Part shown: positions 27,120 to 37,289 of the stretch, piece after piece
Numbering within the stretch: the first letter of the stretch is position 1
Layout: each line of letters begins with the position of its first letter
DNA from: Clostridia bacterium
GTDB lineage: Bacteria; Bacillota; Peptococcia; DRI-13; UBA5745
Length of the DNA: 64,000 nt
Assembly: GCA_018436095.1 (NCBI GenBank)
Contig: JAHDMJ010000001.1
Coordinates: 62,001 to 126,000, forward strand
Reading direction: 5' to 3'
Notes under the pieces: generated by a model
The model's input: the letters and a program-made list of their open reading frames with translations, nothing else
The model's database searches: none
What the model was told of the DNA's origin: nothing
Program-made: the position numbers and the translations under genes

Positions 27120-29864
27120 TTAAGCGTCCTTGCCGCAGCATTTTTTATATTTCTTGCCGCTGCCGCAGGGGCAAAGGTCATTGCGGCCTACCTTATTGCT
27201 GACAATGGGCTGCTTCTTGGCTCCCGCCATCTCCCCGGGGCCCCCCGCTCCCGCTGCCCCGCCGGCGGCAGAATCGCCGATGGCCGAAAAACTGTTGTGC
27301 TGGGCTACCATATTGCGCCGCTCTTTGGGCCGCTCCACCAATTGAGCAAAATACATGGTGCGGACGATCTCCTCCTGGATGTCGGCAATCATGGCCCCAA
27401 ACATATCAAAGGCTTCATGTTTGTATTCCACCAAGGGATCCCGCTGGCCAATGGCCCGCAGGCCAATGCCCTGGCGCATCTGATCCATGGCGTCCAGATG
27501 CTCCATCCATTTTTCGTCTACAATCCGCAGAGTCACCAGCCGCTCCAGATCCCGCATCATTTCGGCGCCCATCAGCTTCTCCTTGGTCTCATAATCCTCC
27601 AAGGACAGCTTTAGCAGCAACTCCCGGGCTTCCTGAGGATCCATCTGGCCCTGGTCCAACTGATCTTTGGTCAGGCGGCGGGAGGGCAGAAAATGGGTAT
27701 AAGCATAATCCAGCAAGCTCTGGATATCCCATTCCTCCACGTAGCGCTGACCGCCGGCGAAGCGGTCCACCGTGCGGTTGACCACATCCTCTACCATGCC
27801 CAGCACCGTAGTGCGCAATTCTTCATTTTCCAAGACCCGGCGGCGCTGCTCGTAGATCACCCGGCGCTGCTCGTTCATCACATTATCGTATTCCAGAACG
27901 TTTTTACGAATGTCAAAGTTCCTGGACTCCACCCGGCGCTGGGCGGTTTCCAGGGCTCTGGAGACCATGCTGTTTTCAATGGGAATTTCGTCGTCCATGC
28001 CCAGCTTATCCATGATGCCCATGAGGTTTTCACCGCCAAAGAGGCGCATCAGGTCGTCTTCCATGGAAATATAGAACTGGCTGGAGCCCATGTCCCCCTG
28101 GCGGCCGGCCCGGCCCCGGAGCTGATTGTCAATACGGCGGCTTTCATGGCGCTCAGTACCGATAATATGAAGACCTCCGGCGGCTACCACCGCCTCATGC
28201 TCAATATCCGTTTCTTTTTTGACCTGAGCCATTTGCTCCTGGAAATAGCGGCGGGCTTCTTTATATTCCTGGTCCTCGTCGGCAATCAGGCTGTGGCTGG
28301 CAGCCACCTCCACCACCTCAGGCGGGAAACCTTCTTCCAACATTTTGGCCCGGACAATAAACTCCGGATTGCCCCCCAGAATAATATCGGTACCGCGGCC
28401 CGCCATATTGGTGGACACCGTCACCGCTCCCAGGCGGCCGGCCTGAGCCACGATGGCAGCCTCCAGCTCATGGAACTTGGCGTTCAGCACTTTATGGGGA
28501 ATGCCTTGCTGGCCCAGCATCTGGCTGAGCAACTCGGATTTTTCGATGGAGATAGTACCCACCAGCACCGGCTGGCCGGTTTTGTGGCGCTCAATAATAT
28601 CCTCCACCACCGCACAGAATTTGCCGTGTTCGGTACGGTAAATCACATCGGGCATATCCTTGCGGACCATCTCTTTATTGGTGGGAATCGTGACCACATT
28701 CAGTTTATAAATTTTGTGGAATTCTTCGGCTTCCGTCATGGCGGTACCGGTCATACCGGCCAGTTTGTTGTACATGCGGAAATAATTCTGGAAGGTGATG
28801 GAGGCCAGAGTCTGGGACTCTTTTTCCACCTGGACCCCTTCCTTGGCTTCAATGGCCTGATGGAGGCCTTCATTGTAACGGCGGCCAAACATCAGACGGC
28901 CGGTGAACTCATCGACGATGATGATCTGGCCGTCCTTCACCACATAATCCACATCCCGCTTCATCAAGGTGCGGGCATGGAGGGCCTGGTTGACGTGGTG
29001 GGCCACCTCGGCATTTTCCGGATCGAAGAGATTGGTAATACTCAACAAACGCTCCATTTTGGCCACACCTTCATCGGTGAGAACGGAACGCTTGGCCTTT
29101 TCGTCCACAGTAAAATCCTGCTCCGGCTTCAGCCGCTGGATTACCTCCGCCATTTGGCGGTACATGGGCTTGGGGGCGTCGCCCTGGCCGGAAATAATCA
29201 AAGGAGTTCTGGCCTCGTCGATGAGGATGGAGTCCACCTCGTCCACGATGGCATAATTCAGAGGCCGCTGCACCATCTGGGCTGCCTGGAAAACCATGTT
29301 GTCCCGCAGATAGTCGAAGCCGAACTCATTGTTGGTGCCATAAGTAATGTCGGAGGCATAGGCCTGGCGGCGCTCTTCATTGTCCAGTCCGTGCACAATA
29401 ACGCCTACCTTCAGGCCCAGGAAATTGTGGATCTGGCCCATCCATTCGGCGTCGCGCTTGGCCAGATAGTCGTTGACGGTAATGACGTGAACGCCCTTGC
29501 CTTCCAAGGCATTGAGGTAGGAAGGCAGCGTAGCCACCAGGGTTTTACCTTCACCGGTACGCATCTCGGCGATATTGCCCCGGTGGAGGACCATGCCGCC
29601 CAGGAGCTGGACGTCGAAGTGGCGCATGCCCAGGACCCGGCGGGAAGCCTCCCGGACTACGGCAAAAGCCTCCGGCAGCAATTGATCCAGAGTCTCGCCA
29701 TTGTTGAGGCGGCGGCGAAATTCCAGGGTTTTGCCTCGGAGGGCCTCGTCTTTAAGAGCCGTCATTTGGGATTCTAAATTGTTGATAGCCGCCACGGTTT
29801 TTTCCAGGCGGCGGATTTCTTTGGCGTTGCCGTCAAATATGCTTTTCAAGAAGCCTAGGGCCAT
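27120..29864 (-). CDS. secA: Preprotein translocase ATPase SecA
   Basis: Motor of the Sec pathway pushing unfolded preproteins through SecYEG. About 914 residues from ATG 29864 ([10 protein letters not shown]), which has GCAGGTG six bases upstream; a GTG three codons earlier overlaps that site. Walker [28 protein letters not shown] (DEAD region), GRAGRQGD and the C-terminal zinc-binding SEC-C motif ([14 protein letters not shown]) are all present, with a Gly/Ala-rich linker before it. It is transcribed towards prfB from a promoter about 190 bp upstream. Confidence 0.98.
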   Translation of the reverse strand: MALGFLKSIFDGNAKEIRRLEKTVAAINNLESQMTALKDEALRGKTLEFRRRLNNGETLDQLLPEAFAVVREASRRVLGMRHFDVQLLGGMVLHRGNIAEMRTGEGKTLVATLPSYLNALEGKGVHVITVNDYLAKRDAEWMGQIHNFLGLKVGVIVHGLDNEERRQAYASDITYGTNNEFGFDYLRDNMVFQAAQMVQRPLNYAIVDEVDSILIDEARTPLIISGQGDAPKPMYRQMAEVIQRLKPEQDFTVDEKAKRSVLTDEGVAKMERLLSITNLFDPENAEVAHHVNQALHARTLMKRDVDYVVKDGQIIIVDEFTGRLMFGRRYNEGLHQAIEAKEGVQVEKESQTLASITFQNYFRMYNKLAGMTGTAMTEAEEFHKIYKLNVVTIPTNKEMVRKDMPDVIYRTEHGKFCAVVEDIIERHKTGQPVLVGTISIEKSELLSQMLGQQGIPHKVLNAKFHELEAAIVAQAGRLGAVTVSTNMAGRGTDIILGGNPEFIVRAKMLEEGFPPEVVEVAASHSLIADEDQEYKEARRYFQEQMAQVKKETDIEHEAVVAAGGLHIIGTERHESRRIDNQLRGRAGRQGDMGSSQFYISMEDDLMRLFGGENLMGIMDKLGMDDEIPIENSMVSRALETAQRRVESRNFDIRKNVLEYDNVMNEQRRVIYEQRRRVLENEELRTTVLGMVEDVVNRTVDRFAGGQRYVEEWDIQSLLDYAYTHFLPSRRLTKDQLDQGQMDPQEARELLLKLSLEDYETKEKLMGAEMMRDLERLVTLRIVDEKWMEHLDAMDQMRQGIGLRAIGQRDPLVEYKHEAFDMFGAMIADIQEEIVRTMYFAQLVERPKERRNMVAQHNSFSAIGDSAAGGAAGAGGPGEMAGAKKQPIVSNKVGRNDLCPCGSGKKYKKCCGKDA

Positions 29865-30057
29865 TGGTTGCACCTGCTTTCTTTTGAGTGTGATGCTGGT
29901 GCCGGATTATATCCGGCTGAAATTTGTCGTATAAGGGATCGTTTCCGGTTGATAAAGAATGGCGGGAAGTAGCATTCAGCCTATACAAAAAACCGGCTGC
30001 TTGTCAGTTGACAATATAGCGTTAGGCCTCCCTTACTGGACAGACCTTAACTTTTAT

Positions 30058-30086
30058 ATTGTATCACTGAAAGAGCCGGTTATCAA
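30058..30086 (-). promoter_or_regulatory. Sigma-70 type promoter for secA-prfB
   Basis: Minus-strand TTGATA (30086-30081) and TACAAT (30063-30058), 17-bp spacer. The leader to secA is about 190 nt and contains a short dyad TTGTCA-AC-TGACAA near 30015-30003. No secM-like or riboswitch structure is recognised. Confidence 0.65.
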
Positions 30087-30129
30087 ATGGCATTCCGTGG
30101 AGTTTTTGTGAAATAGCATTTTTACGATC

Positions 30130-31041
30130 TCAATATAAAGCAAAGCTTTTTTCGCTTAAAGCGATGCGGATGAACTCGGAGATCATCTTCCATTGGTAGG
30201 AGGTTTTACGGAAGCCAAAGCGCAGCGGATAATTGGACTCTTCATCAAAATGATACATCAGCATCTGCTGCAGTTGCTCCTCTGTTAAAGATGCGTGCAC
30301 TAAGCTTTTAGGACAAAAACATATACCTATACCTCTGGTACAGAGGGAAAGCAGGGTTTCCAAATTGTCGGACTGGGCCTTAACAATGGGCTGGAATCCC
30401 GTTTTTATTATCATATTTCTGCCAATCTGCCCTGCAATACTATGGAGACTGCCCAGAACAAAAGGATAATTAATAAATTCGGACAGATCCTTCAGATAAA
30501 AGTTTTCCGCATTCTTTTCCCCCAGGAAATAGGCGGGCATCAGCATGACAATTTCTTCCCGATAAAAATCACGCACCTCAATACCGGGAGTATATTCCGA
30601 AAAGCGGGCAATGGCCAGATCAATATCCTTATTAATCAGGCTGCTGTGTAAAGACCTGTCACTGCCTTCGGATAAACGCACCTCAATATTGGGATATTCA
30701 GATTGAAAGGCCTCGATAATCCTGGGCATGATGGCGTGGCTTCTCGCATAATCAACGCCAACCAGCAGCTTGCCTCTTTGGTTATTCGTAAGATCATTAA
30801 ATTCATTCCACATGGACTGATAGTTTTCCCAAATATCCGTGGCATGCCTTAAGAATACTTCACCGGCATAAGTGAGCTCTAAAGGGTTGCTGCGGACAAA
30901 CAATTGACATGCCAGCTCCTTTTCGAGAGTGGCAATGTGGGCGCTGAGGGTTTGCTGGGTTATATGCAATTCCTCGGCAGCTTTTGTGATATTCCGCTTA
31001 GCGGCTACTGCCATAAAGTATTCCATGGTCGTGAAATTCAT
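30130..31041 (-). CDS. LysR family transcriptional regulator
   Basis: 303 residues: an N-terminal winged helix-turn-helix (MEYFMAVAAKRNITKAAEELHITQQTLSAHIATLEKEL) followed by a LysR substrate-binding domain. I use ATG 31041 (MNFTTMEYF) with AGGGG eight bases upstream. The alternative GTG 31062 would overlap the palindrome at 31061-31076, which is better explained as its operator. Divergent from the PLP enzyme and symporter, which it probably controls in response to an amino-acid-like effector. Confidence 0.9.
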   Translation of the reverse strand: MNFTTMEYFMAVAAKRNITKAAEELHITQQTLSAHIATLEKELACQLFVRSNPLELTYAGEVFLRHATDIWENYQSMWNEFNDLTNNQRGKLLVGVDYARSHAIMPRIIEAFQSEYPNIEVRLSEGSDRSLHSSLINKDIDLAIARFSEYTPGIEVRDFYREEIVMLMPAYFLGEKNAENFYLKDLSEFINYPFVLGSLHSIAGQIGRNMIIKTGFQPIVKAQSDNLETLLSLCTRGIGICFCPKSLVHASLTEEQLQQMLMYHFDEESNYPLRFGFRKTSYQWKMISEFIRIALSEKSFALY

Positions 31042-31060
31042 CCTCGATACGCCCCTGCTC

Positions 31061-31076
31061 ACAGTATTTATACTGT
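31061..31076. promoter_or_regulatory. Palindromic operator between lysR and the PLP-enzyme gene
   Basis: ACAGTAT-TT-ATACTGT is a perfect 7-bp inverted repeat with a 2-bp centre, of the T-N11-A type bound by LysR proteins. It sits 20 bp before the lysR start codon in the divergent intergenic region. Confidence 0.6.
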
Positions 31077-31213
31077 ATTATATACCGAAATAAACAGTGT
31101 TACAATTGTTGTTATATATGCTATTTTAAATTCACTTCAGTTTTTATCCTCCGGAGGGATAATGTTGAAAATCTGGATAAATACGCTATGCATTCACACG
31201 AGGAGGAATTGGT

Positions 31214-32365
31214 ATGGAAAAATACGGTCAAATGAAATTCGGAACCCGTTCAATCAAGGCCGGGGAGGCCCCGGACCATGCTACCAAGGCTTTGAACACG
31301 CCGATTTATCTGTCATCCACCTATGCCTTTGATTCTACCCGGGAGTTTGAAGCCGGTATCGTTGACGCCATGAGCTGGCAGCCCGGGGCCTGCCTCTACA
31401 GCCGGACTACCAACCCCACCACCATGGCCTTGGAGAGGAAAATCGCTTCCCTGGAAGGGGCTGAGGATGCCGTAATTACTGCCTGCGGCATGGCTGCAGT
31501 TAATCTGTCGCTGTTGAGCAATCTTAATGCCGGCGACCATTGTATTGCTTCAAGCGATATTTTTATCTGTACCAGAACTTCCCTGGATGATATATTACCT
31601 TCCAAGGGTATCGAGGTAACTAAAGTCAATATTATTGACGGAGCCGATATTGAAAAGAACCTGCGCCCCAATACTAAAGTGATTTATCTTGAGCAGCTTT
31701 CCAATCCCCGCCTGGAATTGGCAGACTTGTCCGATATCTGCCGGATTGCTCATAAGAACAATGTTAAGGTTATTGTAGATAATACCTTCCTTTCCCCCTA
31801 TCTTTTAAGGCCCCTGGAGTACGGCGCCGATATGGTTCTCCATTCCGGCACTAAGTACATTGTGGGCCACGGCGATGCGCTGTGCGGCACAGTTGCCGGT
31901 TCCAAAGAGCTGATGGATTCGGTTCGTTATTATAATGACAATTTGGGCACTCACATCAGCCCCTTCAACTCCTGGCTGGCCCTCCGGGGCGTGCATACGC
32001 TGCATCTGCGGCTTAAGGCCCAGTCGGAGAACGCCCTGGCTATTGCCAAATACCTGGAGGCCAGGCCGGAAGTGGAATACGTTTTCTATCCGGGGCTGGC
32101 AAGCCATCCCCAGCATCAGCTTGCCCAAAAAATGCTCCCCAACGGCTTCGGAGGCATGGTCTCCTTCCATTTAAAAGGCGGTTATGAAGAAATGGCGGCT
32201 TTTGTTGACAGCGTGAGCATTCCTCCCATTGCCACCAGCCTGGGGGATGTGCAAACCTTAATTCATCCCAAACAACATGACGGCAACTTGATCCGCCTTT
32301 CTGTGGGTTGTGAGGATATTGAAGATCTGCTAAAGGATTTTGATCAGGCTTTTTCAAAGATATAA
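31214..32365 (+). CDS. Cys/Met metabolism PLP enzyme (methionine gamma-lyase/cystathionine gamma-synthase type)
   Basis: Fold-type I PLP enzyme acting on sulfur amino acids, either elimination (methionine or homocysteine lyase) or gamma-replacement. The 383 residues show YSRTTNPTTMALERKIASLEG, VIVDNTFLSPYL, and the PLP-Lys motif HSGTKYIVGHGD. The substrate-carboxylate Arg is in NLIRLSVGCEDIEDL. Odd: the region between SLGDVQTLIHP and GNLIRLSVG is several residues shorter than in most members, where a Ser/Thr/His-rich loop normally lies. A strong GAGGAGG site precedes ATG 31214. Together with a divergent LysR gene and a downstream amino-acid symporter it suggests amino-acid catabolism. Exact activity is not decided by sequence alone. 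Confidence 0.88.
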   Translation: MEKYGQMKFGTRSIKAGEAPDHATKALNTPIYLSSTYAFDSTREFEAGIVDAMSWQPGACLYSRTTNPTTMALERKIASLEGAEDAVITACGMAAVNLSLLSNLNAGDHCIASSDIFICTRTSLDDILPSKGIEVTKVNIIDGADIEKNLRPNTKVIYLEQLSNPRLELADLSDICRIAHKNNVKVIVDNTFLSPYLLRPLEYGADMVLHSGTKYIVGHGDALCGTVAGSKELMDSVRYYNDNLGTHISPFNSWLALRGVHTLHLRLKAQSENALAIAKYLEARPEVEYVFYPGLASHPQHQLAQKMLPNGFGGMVSFHLKGGYEEMAAFVDSVSIPPIATSLGDVQTLIHPKQHDGNLIRLSVGCEDIEDLLKDFDQAFSKI

Positions 32366-32512
32366 GAAGCCCTGCAAGAAAACTATGCAGCCGGGAGACA
32401 GCTTTCTCAGACCGGACGGAGCTTCCCCCGGCTTTTGTAAAAACCGCATAAAACCAAAGAAGAAACAGCCAATTTGCCCTAATCACTAATTTGAACGTAA
32501 GGAGGCAATATT

Positions 32513-33985
32513 GTGAGTATTGTAATATTTCTGGAAAAAGCAGTTGGTTTTTTATGGGGTACACCTTTAATTGTTCTTGTACTTGGTTCAGGGGCTCTTT
32601 TTACCATCGGCACCGGCTTTTTTCAATTTAGACATTTCAACTATTTTATGGGCAAAACCCTGGGCTCTCTTTTTAAGAAAGAGGAAAAAGAGGTCGGCTC
32701 CGGTCATGTCAGCGCTTTTAATGCGGTGGCTACGGCAATTGGCGGCGCCGTGGGCGTAGGCAATATCGGCGGCGTTGCAACAGCCATCGCAGTAGGCGGT
32801 CCCGGCGCCTTGTTTTGGTTATGGGTTGCCGCTCTTTTGGGTATGGCCCTTAAAAGCGCCGAGGTTACTCTGGCCGTATACTACAGAAGCGTTGATGAAA
32901 AAGGTGAGCCCTACGGCGGTCCCACATACTATATACAGAAAGGCATCGGCCGGTTACTGCCCGGCAAATTAGCGAAGATTGCCACCATCCTTGCCGTTGT
33001 TTTTGGTGTGGGCTTTGCCAGCAACTTTTTCTCCGGCGTCCAAGCCTACACCATCGCCGAAGGATTTGTATCGGCATTTAACTTGCCCATTATTTCTTTC
33101 GGCATCGTTTATAGCATCGCAGTTTGGATCATTGTCTGGGGCGGCGGCAAACGGGTTGTAGAATTTGCCGGCAAAATTGTACCGGTAATGATCGTATTCT
33201 TTGTGGCGGCGGCTCTCGGCATCATTATTGTTAACATTGCTCACCTGCCTGCCGCTCTGGCTCTGGTCTTCAAAAGCGCCTTTACCGGCACCGCCGCTGT
33301 AGGGGGCTTTACCGGCGCGGTTGCAGCTAAAGCAATCCAAAACGGAATCGCCCGTTCTGTTTTCAGTAACGAGGCAGGCCAAGGCTCTTCCACAATGGTT
33401 CACTCCCAGGCCCATGTGGAGCATCCTGTGCGCCAGGGGCTATGGGGTATGTTTGAAGTATTTATCGATACCATGGTGGTTTGCACCGTCATGTCCCTGG
33501 CCATCATCCTCAGCGGAGTCTGGTCCTCCGGCGTGCAAGGAGCCGCCTTATCCGTTTCGGCCTTCGGCACATTGTACGGCAGTCTGGGCAGCAAATTCGT
33601 TGCCATCGCCATTCTGCTCTTTGGCATTACCACCCAAACCGGCTGGTTCATGTACTATGACGTTCTCCTGCGCCATGCTCTTAATAAAAACATTAAGCTA
33701 AAGAATCAAATCATTACGGTCTTCCGGTTAATTTATCCTGTGCCGGGTTTGATTACCATCATCTATACAACGATGAAGGGTCTGCCCACGGGAGCCGTTT
33801 GGCTGCTGACCGACTTCCTATGCGCCATACCTACTACCCTGAATATTATATGTGTCGTTGCTTTAAGCAGAGTCTACTTTAAACTGGTCAAGGATTATAA
33901 GGCCCGCTATATGGGGATTGGCGTAGTTGATCCTGAATTTAGCATTTTTTATAATGATTTGCCCTCTCGGAAAATAAGCGGTTAG
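32513..33985 (+). CDS. Alanine/glycine:cation symporter (AGCS family)
   Basis: Sodium-coupled amino-acid importer of 490 residues with about 10-11 membrane segments. AGCS hallmarks: ATAIGGAVGVGNIGGVATAI near the N-terminus, GGPGALFWLWVAALLGMALKSAEVTLAVYYR, and GIARSVFSNEAGQGSSTMVHSQA. An AAGGAGGC site precedes GTG 32513. It sits 147 bp after the PLP enzyme on the same strand, so it may feed that enzyme; the substrate could be alanine, glycine or a sulfur amino acid. Confidence 0.93.
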   Translation: MSIVIFLEKAVGFLWGTPLIVLVLGSGALFTIGTGFFQFRHFNYFMGKTLGSLFKKEEKEVGSGHVSAFNAVATAIGGAVGVGNIGGVATAIAVGGPGALFWLWVAALLGMALKSAEVTLAVYYRSVDEKGEPYGGPTYYIQKGIGRLLPGKLAKIATILAVVFGVGFASNFFSGVQAYTIAEGFVSAFNLPIISFGIVYSIAVWIIVWGGGKRVVEFAGKIVPVMIVFFVAAALGIIIVNIAHLPAALALVFKSAFTGTAAVGGFTGAVAAKAIQNGIARSVFSNEAGQGSSTMVHSQAHVEHPVRQGLWGMFEVFIDTMVVCTVMSLAIILSGVWSSGVQGAALSVSAFGTLYGSLGSKFVAIAILLFGITTQTGWFMYYDVLLRHALNKNIKLKNQIITVFRLIYPVPGLITIIYTTMKGLPTGAVWLLTDFLCAIPTTLNIICVVALSRVYFKLVKDYKARYMGIGVVDPEFSIFYNDLPSRKISG

Positions 33986-34043
33986 ACGTAGGGGATAAGG
34001 AAAGAGGCAGGACGCTTTTCAACGCACGCTTCAACACACGAAT

Positions 34044-34081
34044 AACACAAGGTTAACGCACACGTGCGTTAACCTTGTGTT
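34044..34081. terminator. Perfect 38-bp palindrome after the symporter gene
   Basis: Left arm AACACAAGGTTAACGCAC and right arm GTGCGTTAACCTTGTGTT are perfectly complementary around a 2-bp centre. Lying 58 bp after the symporter stop codon and before the next promoter, it most likely acts as a terminator, but it lacks a T tract; a protein-binding site is the alternative. Confidence 0.5.
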
Positions 34082-34106
34082 GAATTGGCATATTGGCTAG
34101 CTCACA

Positions 34107-34134
34107 TTGACAATATACCGCACTAACATATAAT
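34107..34134 (+). promoter_or_regulatory. Consensus sigma-70 promoter for the sigma-54 activator at 34.2 kb
   Basis: TTGACA (34107-34112) and TATAAT (34129-34134) with a 16-bp spacer, both hexamers perfect, about 58 bp before the activator start codon. GGAGGG precedes ATG 34193. Confidence 0.8.
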
Positions 34135-34192
34135 ATTAAATTATACAATGTGCCTTTAGTCTTAATGCCGGCCTGGTTGACTTGGAGGGAAA

Positions 34193-35773
34193 ATGAAGCT
34201 TAAAAAAGTTATGAAACCATTTCAAGGAACACCGGAATATTGCAAAGGACTTTTTGAAGAATCAAATATATCTGATATTAATGAGCTTGATTTGAAAAAA
34301 TTCTCCGATCGCATACCCATTATAAATAGCCAGGGGTTTAAAGTGGGTGAAATTAGTAAAAACCGCCTGCTTAATTTAATTCGCACTTATGACAATGATT
34401 TAATGTTAGAAATATTGGATCATTTAGATGACGGTATTATAGCGGCAGATCAAAACGGGATCGTCTTTTACGCAAATAATATGTATTCAAAGATTTTTGG
34501 CATTCCTACGGGGAAAGTCTTGGGCCGTTCAATTTACGATACTGAACCAAACGCCGCTTTGATTACTGTATTGGAAAATAAAAAGCCAATTACTTTAGAT
34601 AAAAAATATGTACACACCATCAATAAATTCGTATCCTGTAAAATATCACCTATATTTATTAAGGATATATTTCGTGGAGCCATATCAGTTTTCAGGGACG
34701 TCTCCGAAATTATTGCATTAAATCAACAAGTCCGGGATGCCGAATTATTAGCAAAAAACCTTCAGCATCATTTGAATACGATAACTTCGGCGGAGCAATT
34801 AACTATTATAGGCAGCTCACCTGAGATAAAAGAAATAATTTCTCGAGCCGCAATTGCAGCTAAGACAGATGTTCCCATTCTTATTCGAGGGGAAAACGGA
34901 ACGGGTAAGGAAGTCCTGGCAAAATATATTCATAATAATAGTAATAGAGCGGATATGCCTCTTGTGACCGTTAACTGTTCCTCTATTCCCGAAAATCTTA
35001 TTGAAAGCGAATTGTTCGGTTATGAGGAAGGGTCATTCACCGGTTCAAAAAAAGGCGGTAAAATAGGCAAATTCGAAATGGCTAATGGCGGCACTCTCTT
35101 TCTTGATGAAATTGGAGATATGTCCTTATCTTTACAAACCAAGTTACTAAGAGCTATACAAAATAAAGAAATTGAAAAAATAGGACGAGAGAAAAAATAT
35201 CTTGTAGATGTAAGAATAATTTCAGCAACAAATAAACCCCTGGAATCAATGATAGAAAATCAGTTGTTTCGAATCGATTTCTATTATCGAATCAATACCG
35301 TCACTCTTAGAATTCCTCCGCTGCGTGAACGCAAAGAAGATATCGCCTTGTTTGCCTATTATTTTATTAATCGGTTTAACGAAAAATATAATAAAAACGT
35401 CACCTTTTCACCCGAAGTACTTTCTTGGTTTTATCGATACAACTGGCCCGGCAACATTAGAGAAATGGAGAATTGCATCGAAAACGGAGTTATCATGTCT
35501 CAAGACAATATATTTAATTTAATGCACCTTTCCCAACACATGGTTGATACCGCTATTGCAGATGATGATATCCATGCTTTTTCTGCTAAGCCCAATATAA
35601 TCAAACATACACTGGCTAATGAACGGGAAAAAGCGGAACGGGAAAGTATTCGAATTGCATTGGAAGCATGCAGCGGGAATCGTACTGAAGCTATGAAAAT
35701 GCTGGGCTTAAGCCGAAGAACTTTTTACCGGAAATTACAATATTATGGTTTCACCAAAAAGCATTTGCCCTAA
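34193..35773 (+). CDS. PAS-type sigma-54-dependent activator
   Basis: Enhancer-binding protein of 526 residues: an N-terminal region with a PAS sensor (about 75-175, DDGIIAADQNGIVFYANNMYSKIFG), an AAA+ domain (about 205-430; GENGTGKE Walker A, LFLDEIGDMS Walker B, WPGNIREMENCIE) and a C-terminal Fis-type helix-turn-helix (NRTEAMKMLGLSRRTFYRKL). The sigma-54 contact loop reads GSFTGS instead of the usual GAFTGA; the other activator in this window keeps GAFTGA. It faces the catabolic operon tail-to-tail across a bidirectional terminator, and a -24/-12 promoter lies in front of that operon, so it is the likely regulator. Confidence 0.92.
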   Translation: MKLKKVMKPFQGTPEYCKGLFEESNISDINELDLKKFSDRIPIINSQGFKVGEISKNRLLNLIRTYDNDLMLEILDHLDDGIIAADQNGIVFYANNMYSKIFGIPTGKVLGRSIYDTEPNAALITVLENKKPITLDKKYVHTINKFVSCKISPIFIKDIFRGAISVFRDVSEIIALNQQVRDAELLAKNLQHHLNTITSAEQLTIIGSSPEIKEIISRAAIAAKTDVPILIRGENGTGKEVLAKYIHNNSNRADMPLVTVNCSSIPENLIESELFGYEEGSFTGSKKGGKIGKFEMANGGTLFLDEIGDMSLSLQTKLLRAIQNKEIEKIGREKKYLVDVRIISATNKPLESMIENQLFRIDFYYRINTVTLRIPPLRERKEDIALFAYYFINRFNEKYNKNVTFSPEVLSWFYRYNWPGNIREMENCIENGVIMSQDNIFNLMHLSQHMVDTAIADDDIHAFSAKPNIIKHTLANEREKAERESIRIALEACSGNRTEAMKMLGLSRRTFYRKLQYYGFTKKHLP

Positions 35774-35800
35774 AATAGTTCTCTTAAGCGCATATCTGAA

Positions 35801-35838
35801 AAAGAAACCTCTATAGCATGAGCCGTAGAGGTTTCTTT
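35801..35838. terminator. Bidirectional terminator between activator and aldehyde dehydrogenase genes
   Basis: AAAGAAACCTCTA (35801-35813) pairs perfectly with TAGAGGTTTCTTT (35826-35838) around a 12-base loop. T-rich on either strand after the stem, it can stop both convergent transcripts. Confidence 0.85.
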
Positions 35839-35870
35839 TAAGAAGAGGCAGGATTTTTTGGAAATAAATC

Positions 35871-37268
35871 TTAATCAATTAAATCACTGAATAGTTCTTC
35901 ATCCGTGGGGATCGGTCTGCTAATTGGTAATGAGATTGTCGTTGTATTAATAAAGTGTTTTGCTGTTATATTTTCAGAAGTGATCGCACCACCCCAGGTT
36001 CCGCCGCCGAGGGTAGTTGTGGAATAATTACCGCTGGTCCAGCCGCCACTGTTTGAAGAAGCCATCCCTTGTCTCACGGCTATTCTGCAAACTTTAATCG
36101 TCTCCGCAAGCTCCATAATACGCTCGTCATTGAAAGAATGGATTCCGCAGGAATGCCCTTCTCCCATATAGGCAACATTATTTTTTACAATTTGGACAGC
36201 TTCGTCAAAATCTTTGAATTTGTAAATTGTGAAAACGGGGCATAATTTTTCGCCTGCAAAAGGAGTCTTTTCTCCCGATTCTGTTTCTTCAACGGCAATT
36301 ATTTTTGTACCTTCAGGAATTGTAATTCCCGCAATTTCTGCTACCACAGCAGCAGGTTTTGTAATAAGCTCCCTATTTATCATGTGGTTATCAGGCCATT
36401 CAGGCCAAATAGCTTTTTGAATAAGACCTTTTTCTTTATTATTTGCAATATAAACACCATTTGCTTTTAATTCCTGAATAAATTGATTATAAATTTTATC
36501 GCTTACGATAATTGAGTTTTCCGCCGAACACCCGCTGGAATGGTCAAAGGCTTTACTGCCGGCAACTGTTTTAGCAGTTGCCGCAACATCTATAGTCTCA
36601 TCAACAATGACATTAGCGTTTCCTATTCCGGCGCCATAAGCAGGTTTTCCGGAAGAATAGGCGGCGCGGACCATAGGCTGACCTCCGGTTGCAATAATTA
36701 AATCTGCATATTTCATGATTTCCTGGCTCATGGGAATAGTCGGATTTTCTGCGCAAACAATAAGATCTCTAGGCGCCCCGTACTTTTCAAGCACATCCGA
36801 AATGAGCTCACAAACAAATTTTGTTGAATTCTTTGATTTTGGGTGAGGAGAAACCACCATAGCATTGCGGCCTTTAATTGCGAACATCGCCATAATGGCC
36901 GGAGTAACTTCAGGCTGCGTACTTGGCGTTAATGCTGCAACGACACCAACGGGTCTGCCTATCTTAATAAGTCCGCGGGCGGGCAGCTCTTCAATAATAC
37001 CTACCGTCTTAACATCTTTAATATCCCATAAGGTAATTTTTGTTTTTAATAGCTTCGTGTACTTTGATTGAATATCCCCCATTTCCGTCTCATCAAAAAC
37101 CTTATTTATAATTACATCCATAACATCTTGCTGCGTTAGTTCTTTTGAAATGGCGGCAACCAATCTGTTCACTTGCTTTTGGCTATAGTTTTCAATTTGG
37201 CTCTGTGCCTTACGGGCTCTCTCATATAACCCCTGAACATATTCCATAAGTTCGTTTTGGTTTAACAT
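35871..37268 (-). CDS. CoA-acylating aldehyde dehydrogenase
   Basis: NAD(P)-dependent interconversion of an acyl-CoA and its aldehyde. The 465 residues match the EutE/PduP/SucD/sulfoacetaldehyde-dehydrogenase group; the catalytic Cys is C247 in FDHSSGCSAENS, and the nucleotide loop is seen in TGGQPMVRAAYSSGKPAYG. Last gene of the TRAP/CoA-transferase operon, 21 bp after the CitE-like gene. With the neighbouring alcohol dehydrogenase it would convert an acyl-CoA to an alcohol, regenerating NAD during fermentation. Which acyl-CoA (acetyl, succinyl, sulfoacetyl) cannot be read from sequence. Confidence 0.9.
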   Translation of the reverse strand: MLNQNELMEYVQGLYERARKAQSQIENYSQKQVNRLVAAISKELTQQDVMDVIINKVFDETEMGDIQSKYTKLLKTKITLWDIKDVKTVGIIEELPARGLIKIGRPVGVVAALTPSTQPEVTPAIMAMFAIKGRNAMVVSPHPKSKNSTKFVCELISDVLEKYGAPRDLIVCAENPTIPMSQEIMKYADLIIATGGQPMVRAAYSSGKPAYGAGIGNANVIVDETIDVAATAKTVAGSKAFDHSSGCSAENSIIVSDKIYNQFIQELKANGVYIANNKEKGLIQKAIWPEWPDNHMINRELITKPAAVVAEIAGITIPEGTKIIAVEETESGEKTPFAGEKLCPVFTIYKFKDFDEAVQIVKNNVAYMGEGHSCGIHSFNDERIMELAETIKVCRIAVRQGMASSNSGGWTSGNYSTTTLGGGTWGGAITSENITAKHFINTTTISLPISRPIPTDEELFSDLID

Positions 37269-37289
37269 AATATATCCACCTTTCCTATT

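Noticed and set aside
27693-29777. 694-residue plus-strand open frame opposite secA
   Set aside because: It is an antisense shadow of secA, His/Ile-rich without domain features; the secA frame carries all family motifs.
34064-34081. Palindrome near 34.06 kb as an insertion-sequence end
   Set aside because: Both arms are adjacent with a 2-bp centre, with no transposase and no target duplication.
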